The notes beneath the pieces are model-generated. The model worked only from the letters and a program-made list of their open reading frames with translations. It did no database searches and was not told where the DNA came from. Shown one piece after another: positions 34,965 through 39,524 of a stretch of 42,112 nucleotides of DNA. Within the stretch, counting starts at the first letter, position 1. Each line of letters starts with the position of its first letter. This stretch comes from SKVR01 sp037441525 (lineage in GTDB: Bacteria > Bacteroidota > Bacteroidia > Bacteroidales > UBA7960): contig JBBISA010000035.1 of NCBI GenBank assembly GCA_037441525.1, positions 1 to 42,112 of the forward strand. Direction: 5' to 3'. Both the position numbers and the translations under genes were made by a program.

Positions 34965-36371
34965 TTATGTCATTTTTATCTTATTCCATATAAAATCCTG
35001 GGGCCTTATCAAACCAGGGAATTTTCCAAGCCAGTTTATACTGCGTCTGTTTTCGATACCATGAATCGTTAATACACTTTTCAGATAGTGAATTGCATAA
35101 TTTTCGTTTCTAACTACCATTATGTCTAATGAATAAGCGATATCATTAAGTAGGTTTGATGGTATAAAACATTCAAACAAATAATCCCCTTTTTCCAGTT
35201 TTTCTGCCGATGAAAGTGTTACGAAAATCAGCCCCCCCTCTGGCGCATTAAAAAAAAGATTAACATTGACCTTTCCAATTTCTTCAACACAACTCAACAT
35301 TACAGAAATTTTCAGATTATCTTCTATGTTAAAATTTCCGGGTGTCCCATTGTCAGAAATCTTAATGTGCTGAAGGAAAATACCCTCTTTCATTTTTTTT
35401 ATTTCAACAAAAGATGAAAAGGCATTTAATGTAAGATAATTATCAACAACACTATCAATTTTTCCGGTATTGCGAATGAGCCCGTTTTCCAGCAATATAC
35501 CCATATTGCATAATGTTTTTACTGCAATCATATTATGGCTCACAAACAGCACCGTTCTTCCCCCTTTCTGGCTTACATCCTGCATTTTGCCAATGGCTTT
35601 TTTCTGGAATTCGGCATCGCCCACGGCCAGCACTTCGTCAACTACCAGAATGTCGGGTTCGAGGTGGGCGGCCACCGAAAAGCCCAGGCGAACGGTCATA
35701 CCGCTGCTGTAGCGTTTCACGGGGGTATCGATATAGCGCTCCACCCCTGCAAAGGCAATGATTTCGTCGAGCTTGCGGGTTATCTCATACCGGGTCATCC
35801 CCATTATGGCGCCGTTCATATAAATATTTTCCCGGCCTGTCATTTCGGGGTGAAACCCTGTGCCTACTTCCAGCAGGCTTGCCAGCCGCCCCCGGTATTC
35901 TATGGTGCCGGTGGTGGGCTTGGTTACCCGGCTCAGTATCTTCAGCAAAGTACTCTTTCCCGCCCCGTTCTTGCCGATGATCCCCACCACATCGCCCTGT
36001 TCAATTTCAAGATTGATGTCTTTGAGGGCCCAGACGTATTGGGAGTTGGGGACTGGGGATTGGGAAGTGGGAACTGGGGATTGGGCCGTGTCTCGCCTTT
36101 TCGGCGAGAGATTGGGGACTGGGCCGTGTCTCGCCTTTTCGGCGAGAGAGTGGGAATTGGACTGTGTCTCGCCTTTTCGGCGAGGGATTAGGAAATGGGA
36201 TTTGGAAGAGAGGATGTTGGTTTCGCCTATTTTAAGATACGGATCTTCTTTGCCTTGTATGTTCATGGTCCACCACCGCTTCAGGTCGTGGCTCAACGTG
36301 CCTGTACCCACCAGCCCCAGGCGGTATTGTTTGGAAAGGTTGGTGATGCGGATGGCGGTGTTGGGGTTCAT
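34965..36371 (-). CDS. wzt: Polysaccharide ABC exporter ATPase with C-terminal Wzt-like domain, repeat insertion inside
   Basis: 468 residues. An N-terminal start (IRITNLSKQYRLG) is followed by KEDPYLKIGETN (41-52). A ~58-residue foreign stretch (53-110: Ser/Pro/Arg-rich, e.g. NLSPKRRDTAQSPVP) then precedes YVWALKDINLE. The ABC core is intact: Walker A GKNGAGKS (133-140), signature YSSGM (221-225), Walker B ILVVDE (241-246), and a His switch in LFVSHN. The C-terminal ~170 residues are a Wzt-C-like glycan-cap recognition domain. Relatives join IGE directly to YVWALKDI with a short linker, so the insert is in a tolerant loop. It pairs with the permease at 37897-38823, now separated by a ~1.5-kb junk region. 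Confidence 0.9.
   Translation of the reverse strand: MNPNTAIRITNLSKQYRLGLVGTGTLSHDLKRWWTMNIQGKEDPYLKIGETNILSSKSHFLIPRRKGETQSNSHSLAEKARHGPVPNLSPKRRDTAQSPVPTSQSPVPNSQYVWALKDINLEIEQGDVVGIIGKNGAGKSTLLKILSRVTKPTTGTIEYRGRLASLLEVGTGFHPEMTGRENIYMNGAIMGMTRYEITRKLDEIIAFAGVERYIDTPVKRYSSGMTVRLGFSVAAHLEPDILVVDEVLAVGDAEFQKKAIGKMQDVSQKGGRTVLFVSHNMIAVKTLCNMGILLENGLIRNTGKIDSVVDNYLTLNAFSSFVEIKKMKEGIFLQHIKISDNGTPGNFNIEDNLKISVMLSCVEEIGKVNVNLFFNAPEGGLIFVTLSSAEKLEKGDYLFECFIPSNLLNDIAYSLDIMVVRNENYAIHYLKSVLTIHGIENRRSINWLGKFPGLIRPQDFIWNKIKMT
36042..36215. repeat. Tandem repeat array inside wzt (heptads plus three hairpin units)
   Basis: Plus-strand GGGGACT/GGGGATT-type heptads flank three 38-bp units (from about 36083, 36121 and 36159). 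Each unit contains the hairpin TCTCGCC-TTTTC-GGCGAGA (36091-36109, 36129-36147, 36167-36185). Because 38 is not a multiple of three, the three units are read in three different frames, all open. Confidence 0.92.
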
Positions 36372-36419
36372 ATCTGGGGATTGGGGAATGGGGATTGGGG
36401 ATTGATTCTATTTAACAAA

Positions 36420-36522
36420 TTTTCAGGGTTATGGTTTGCATGGCTAAGTTCTTTATATCCTATCACAAAAATAATAATTTAAGTCATCTTTTCCATTGGT
36501 TAAAACCAACGGCAATAGATAT
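36420..36522. repeat. 103-bp direct repeat, copy 1 (truncated antitoxin start)
   Basis: Aligns without gaps to 37621-37723 with four mismatches. It contains the antitoxin promoter region and first seven codons only, so it is a non-coding duplicate. Confidence 0.93.
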
Positions 36523-36776
36523 CCTGTCCGATCCGCACCCTGGCAAGGGGGAACTTCGCACATTCTGACAATCTGGTGCAGGCCCCCAAAGTTATTATTG
36601 TTGAAAAATGATCAAATTATCAAACCCGCAGCGGCCGGCGCCCCCTGCCAGGGGGTCGGGGTGTCCTTAGAAAAATCATCAATCCGAAAATCAAAAAAAT
36701 ACCAACTGCCATTGCGCTGCCATAGCATTCAGGCACATTGGATTACTTATTGTGCGCAGCGCTTTTTTTTTTGTCA

Positions 36777-36832
36777 TACTTAACCCCGGGTTAAAACCCG
36801 GGGCTATTGATATTAAACCCTTTCAGGGTAAA
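36777..36832. repeat. REP-like double hairpin element
   Basis: CCCCGGGTT-AA-AACCCGGGG (perfect 9-bp stem, 36784-36803), a CTATTGATATTAA linker, then ACCCT-TTC-AGGGT. A related shorter hairpin with the same GGTTAAAACC core and CAATAGATAT tail occurs at 36491-36522 and 37692-37723. The pattern resembles REP elements mobilised by RAYT transposases; no transposase is in the window. Confidence 0.7.
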
Positions 36833-36853
36833 AATTAATCCTTCCTGACACCC

Positions 36854-36876
36854 GATCTCGTCTAAGGCCGAGACAC
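36854..36876. repeat. TCTCG-CGAGA palindromic repeat
   Basis: GATCTCG-TCTAAGGC-CGAGACAC. It is a member of the same hairpin family as the three copies inside wzt and those at 37777, 39296 and 39333. Confidence 0.75.
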
Positions 36877-36892
36877 AGAACCTGAAACCCGG

Positions 36893-36958
36893 TAATCCGA
36901 AAATCAAATAATCAACAATCCGAAAATCATAAATCAACAATCCGAAAATCAAATAATC
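36893..36958. repeat. AATCCGAAAATC tandem repeats
   Basis: AATCCGAAAATCAAATAATCAAC-type degenerate units. This is the same family as around hisH and the GT4 gene. Confidence 0.8.
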
Positions 36959-36963
36959 TAAAC

Positions 36964-37021
36964 CGGCACCATGACCCGTTACCAGGTACCAGCCATAGAT
37001 GATAAGGAAAATGATCAGGTG
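36964..37021 (-). pseudogene. Relic of a second Wzm-type permease gene
   Basis: 58 bp aligning without gaps to 38277-38334 inside wzm at about 86% identity. The minus-strand translation HLIIFLIIYGWYLVTGHGA matches the permease helix QLIIFLIIYGWYLVSGHGA, and most differences are silent or conservative. That shows it descends from a diverged paralog rather than a recent copy. Confidence 0.85.
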
Positions 37022-37035
37022 AAATGAAAATTTTT

Positions 37036-37452
37036 TTAATAGTGATCAGGAAATTTCAGCAACTTAACTTCATCAATCCTTTCAAAATCATCAGTGTTAA
37101 AGCTGGCAAGAAAATCCATATTATAGGATGCAGCAACAGATGCAATTTCAAGATCATATACACGATTACCTTTTGGTTTGTATTTGAAAACCATTTTTTC
37201 AAAGATTGCCAGGCTATCAGCATTCGGAAATATCACTGAAGTGTTTTCCCTTATATCTCAGTAAAAACCCAATGCGTCTGAACTTTCCATTTCCAGCTTT
37301 GAACAAACAGCAAAATATTCAGAAATAACTTTGGATGCTATATAGAGGTGAAAGTTTGAATTTTCGATGATGTGAACAGATTCTTTATAGAATGCAGATG
37401 ATCTGTCCAGAGCATAAATCAGGATGTTCGTATCCAATAAAACTTTACTCAT
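37036..37452 (-). pseudogene. PIN-domain (VapC-like) toxin with in-frame TGA
   Basis: Reading from ATG 37452 gives LLDTNILIYALD (first Asp) and VISEYF (Glu). A TGA at 37258-37260 interrupts after residue 64 (ALGFY-stop). The same frame continues to 37036 with VIFPNADSL, RVYDLEIASVAASYNMDFLASFNTDDF, the normal C-terminal half of a PIN nuclease with the remaining acidic residues. The ancestral product is about 138 residues, a Mg-dependent RNase toxin. The nonsense codon removes the second half of the active site, so it should be inactive. The start overlaps the antitoxin stop (ATGAGTAA). Confidence 0.85.
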
Positions 37453-37642
37453 GCGCGAAATCTCTTACATTCATTGTATCCAAACGGCCCTTCAGGTCAA
37501 TACTCCCGGCAAACTTCCATTTTCTTTTTTCCCGATCCTTGCCGGAATCCTGTTCTATAATGACAATCCCCAACCTTTCTGCAATCTCCTTAAGAAGATA
37601 ATAATCTTTCTGATCTTTAATTTTCAGGGTTATGGTTTGCAT
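37445..37642 (-). CDS. VapB-like antitoxin of the PIN toxin
   Basis: 65 residues from ATG 37642; the open frame to 37669 begins at a non-credible codon. It starts MQTITLKIKD and is followed by an amphipathic helix (YYLLKEIAERLG) and a charged tail (KDREKRKWKFAGSIDLKGRLD), the usual layout of a small DNA-binding plus toxin-binding antitoxin. It overlaps the PIN gene by 8 bp. The toxin is broken, so the antitoxin is probably a remnant or serves an unlinked toxin. Its 5' end and upstream region are duplicated at 36420-36522. Confidence 0.75.
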   Translation of the reverse strand: MQTITLKIKDQKDYYLLKEIAERLGIVIIEQDSGKDREKRKWKFAGSIDLKGRLDTMNVRDFAHE

Positions 37643-37723
37643 GGCTAAGTTCTTTTTATCCAATCGCAAAAATAATAATTTAAGTCATCTTTGCCATTGG
37701 TTAAAACCAACGGCAATAGATAT
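37621..37723. repeat. 103-bp direct repeat, copy 2 (antitoxin start and upstream)
   Basis: The functional copy of the duplication seen at 36420-36522. It includes the palindrome GCCATTGGTT-AA-AACCAACGGC (37693-37714), about 50 bp upstream of the antitoxin ATG. That palindrome could be the autoregulatory operator or a REP-type hairpin. Confidence 0.9.
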
Positions 37724-37776
37724 TGAAACTATCCGGGTTAAACCTTGATTCTCACATTATCAAATTTTCCCCATTC

Positions 37777-37896
37777 TCTCGTCGAAAAGGCGAGACACGG
37801 CCCAATTCCCAATCCCAAATCCCCATTCCCCACTCCCTAATTCCAAATCCCCAATCCCTAATCCCCAATCCCTAATCCCCATTCCCCAATCCCCAC
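37777..37896. repeat. Hairpin repeat plus CCCCAAT heptads up to the wzm stop
   Basis: A TCTCG-TCGAAAAGG-CGAGACAC hairpin (37777-37798) is followed by CCCAATT/CCCCATT/CCCTAAT heptads (37801-37896). They end exactly at the wzm TAG stop (37897-37899). The other strand is G-rich and could form G-quadruplexes. Confidence 0.88.
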
Positions 37897-38823
37897 CTAC
37901 ACCGTATCCATAAACCCCTTCTCCACCTTGTTGAACACTATGATGCCCAGTAGCAGCAGCACCCCCATAAACCCGGTGCTGTAGCCCAGGTGCCACCACG
38001 AGAACACCCCCTGCCCTATTACACCGTATTTAAAGGTTTCGATCACCGATGTCATGGGGTTGAGCAGGATCATCCATTGCTTGTTGGCGGGGATGGTGTT
38101 GAGGGGGTAGATGACCGGGGTGATGTACATCCACAGCTGCACGGCAAACTGCAGCAGAAAGGTAAGGTCGCGGTACTTGGTGGTGAGCGCCGAGAAGATG
38201 ATGCCGAAGCCCAGGCTCAGCCCGGCGCTGAGCACAATAAGAACCGGCAACAGCAGTGCATACAGGTTGGGTTGCACGGCACCATGGCCTGAAACCAGGT
38301 ACCACCCGTAGATGATAAGGAAAATGATAAGCTGGATGCCCAGCCGCACCAGGTTGGACAGTGTAACAGATATGGGTACCACCAGCCTGGGGAAATAAAC
38401 CTTGCCAAACACCTGCTGGTTTTCGGTGAACACTTTGGAGTTGCGGGTAAGGCAGTCGGCAAAGTAGTTCCACAGCACTATGCCCGAGAAATAGAACAGC
38501 GGCTGGGGGATGCCATCGGTGCTGATCCCCGCCAGGTTGCCGAAAATAAACATAAACATAACGGTGGTAAGCACAGGCTGTATCACAAACCACAGCGGCC
38601 CCAGGATGGTTTGCTTGTAAAAGGTAACAATATCGCGCTTCGTGTACATATACACCAGGTCGCGGTAGGCCCAGAATTCGTCCAGATGTAGGTCGAGTAG
38701 GGAGGATTGGGGGCGGATGGTCGTAATTGGGGAGTGGGGATTAGGGAGCGGGGAATTGGAGGGAGGGGATTGGGAATTGGCGACTTGGGAGTGGGGATTA
38801 GGGGCTGGGGGTGTTGGGTTCAT
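37897..38823 (-). CDS. wzm: Polysaccharide ABC exporter permease, repeat-encoded N-terminus
   Basis: A 308-residue ABC-2 permease with six predicted helices. Family blocks are LDEFWAYRDLVYMYTKRDIVTFYKQ, ILGPLWFVIQPVLTTVMFMFIFG, VYFPRLVVPISVTLSNLV, LTTKYRDLTFLLQF and VIYPLNTIPANKQWMILLNPMTSVIETFKY. It exports the finished glycan through the inner membrane with Wzt. The ATG at 38823 and the first ~38 residues (PNPHSQVANSQSPP, SNSPLPNPHSP) are translated heptad repeat. The family-like part begins only at about RPQSSLLDL. The original start must have been overwritten, or an alternative start is used. Confidence 0.88.
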   Translation of the reverse strand: MNPTPPAPNPHSQVANSQSPPSNSPLPNPHSPITTIRPQSSLLDLHLDEFWAYRDLVYMYTKRDIVTFYKQTILGPLWFVIQPVLTTVMFMFIFGNLAGISTDGIPQPLFYFSGIVLWNYFADCLTRNSKVFTENQQVFGKVYFPRLVVPISVTLSNLVRLGIQLIIFLIIYGWYLVSGHGAVQPNLYALLLPVLIVLSAGLSLGFGIIFSALTTKYRDLTFLLQFAVQLWMYITPVIYPLNTIPANKQWMILLNPMTSVIETFKYGVIGQGVFSWWHLGYSTGFMGVLLLLGIIVFNKVEKGFMDTV

Positions 38824-38852
38824 ATTTTTGGGGATTAGCGAGTGGGGAGTGG
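38704..38852. repeat. G-rich heptad array at the 5' end of wzm
   Basis: GAGTGGG, GATTAGG, GAGCGGG, GAATTGG and similar 7-base units run from about 38725 to 38820, with a second short stretch at 38829-38852. They lie in opposite orientation to the C-rich heptads at the wzm 3' end and to those at 39405-39455. Confidence 0.88.
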
Positions 38853-38868
38853 GTTGTTGCTTAATTAT

Positions 38869-39279
38869 TTATTTTGAGGTGTTGTGGCGGATCATTCCCT
38901 GGATCATCCGGGAGATGGTATTCACCTTTTCAGAAAAGGCTTTTTCTTCTTCTTCATTAATAAATCCAAGTCTGAAGGCAATCAGAAGCTGGGTTTCCAG
39001 TTCTGCCGCAGACCCAAGAGAAATATACAGAAACCGCACATAATCCTTTCTATGATTTCGTGCCGACCCCTCAGCAATATTGGATGGAACAGAGATCGCT
39101 GCCCTTCGTATCTGGGATACCAACCCAAAAAGCTCCTCCTTCGGAAACCCTGATGTTAGTTGATACAACTCCGTAACCAGGTCAATGCTTAGCTTGTATA
39201 CATCCAGTTGTTTATGTGTCAGTATTATTTCTAAATTGGTAATCCCCAAAATTAACCAAAACTTCCATATAACCCTCAT
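38869..39279 (-). CDS. Four-helix-bundle protein (S23 / IVS-protein family), second copy
   Basis: About 136 residues from ATG 39279. The family part is HKQLDVYKLSIDLVTELYQL, LVSQIRRAAISVPSNIAEGSARN, RFLYISLGSAAELETQL and a C-terminal helix (VNTISRMIQGMIRHN). Relatives usually start about two residues before HKQL, so the first ~23 residues may be a non-native extension; GGGGATT-like sequence lies in it. It is distinct from the copy at 23883-24248 (similar signatures, different sequence). G-rich heptads lie on one side and C-rich heptads plus hairpins on the other. Confidence 0.87.
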   Translation of the reverse strand: MRVIWKFWLILGITNLEIILTHKQLDVYKLSIDLVTELYQLTSGFPKEELFGLVSQIRRAAISVPSNIAEGSARNHRKDYVRFLYISLGSAAELETQLLIAFRLGFINEEEEKAFSEKVNTISRMIQGMIRHNTSK

Positions 39280-39475
39280 CTCCAAATCCCCAATCTCTCG
39301 CTGAAAAGGCGAGACACGGCCCTTACTGCCGATCTCGTCTAAGGCCGAGACACATTAACTGAAATCGAAAATCATAAATCAACAATCCGAAAATCCGCAT
39401 TCCGAAATTCCCCAATCCCCATTCCCCAATCCCCAATCCCCAATCCCCATTCCCCAAAAAATTCCGTATTCCCCT
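39280..39475. repeat. Hairpin repeats and perfect CCCCAAT/CCCCATT heptads
   Basis: TCTCG...CGAGACAC hairpins at 39296-39317 and 39333-39352, and AATCCG units (39362-39404). Seven perfect heptads follow (39407-39455: ATTCCCC or AATCCCC). The G-rich complement has at least seven G4 tracts spaced by three bases. Confidence 0.92.
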
Positions 39476-39524
39476 TACCCCTACCTCCCCAAAATAAACT
39501 AATTTTACCCCAAATCGTTGACCC

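Larger units (their letters stand above)
36372..37035. other. Gene-free mosaic of repeats and gene remnants between wzt and the PIN gene
   Basis: 664 bp without an intact gene. In order: GGGGATT/GGGGAAT heptads (36375-36405); a 103-bp copy of the antitoxin 5' region (36420-36522); short palindromes such as CCCCCTGCCAGGGGG near 36640; AATCCG repeats (36669-36690); a GCGCTGC/GCAGCGC hairpin ending in a T-run (about 36710-36775); a double hairpin element (36777-36832); a TCTCG-CGAGA palindrome (36854-36876); AATCCG repeats (36893-36958); and a relic of a permease gene (36964-37021). Confidence 0.85.

Noticed and set aside
36710..36775. tRNA or structured RNA gene before the T-run
   Set aside because: Only a GCGCTGC/GCAGCGC arm pair is present; there is no cloverleaf, so at most a terminator-like hairpin.
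36496..36783. 95-codon plus-strand ORF in the wzt-wzm gap
   Set aside because: It runs across several unrelated repeat elements and its translation has no protein-like character.
37258..37260. Recoding of TGA as an amino acid in the PIN gene
   Set aside because: Several intact genes here end in TGA (flavin reductase, hisH, GT4), there is no SECIS-like need, and the site is not a selenoprotein position.
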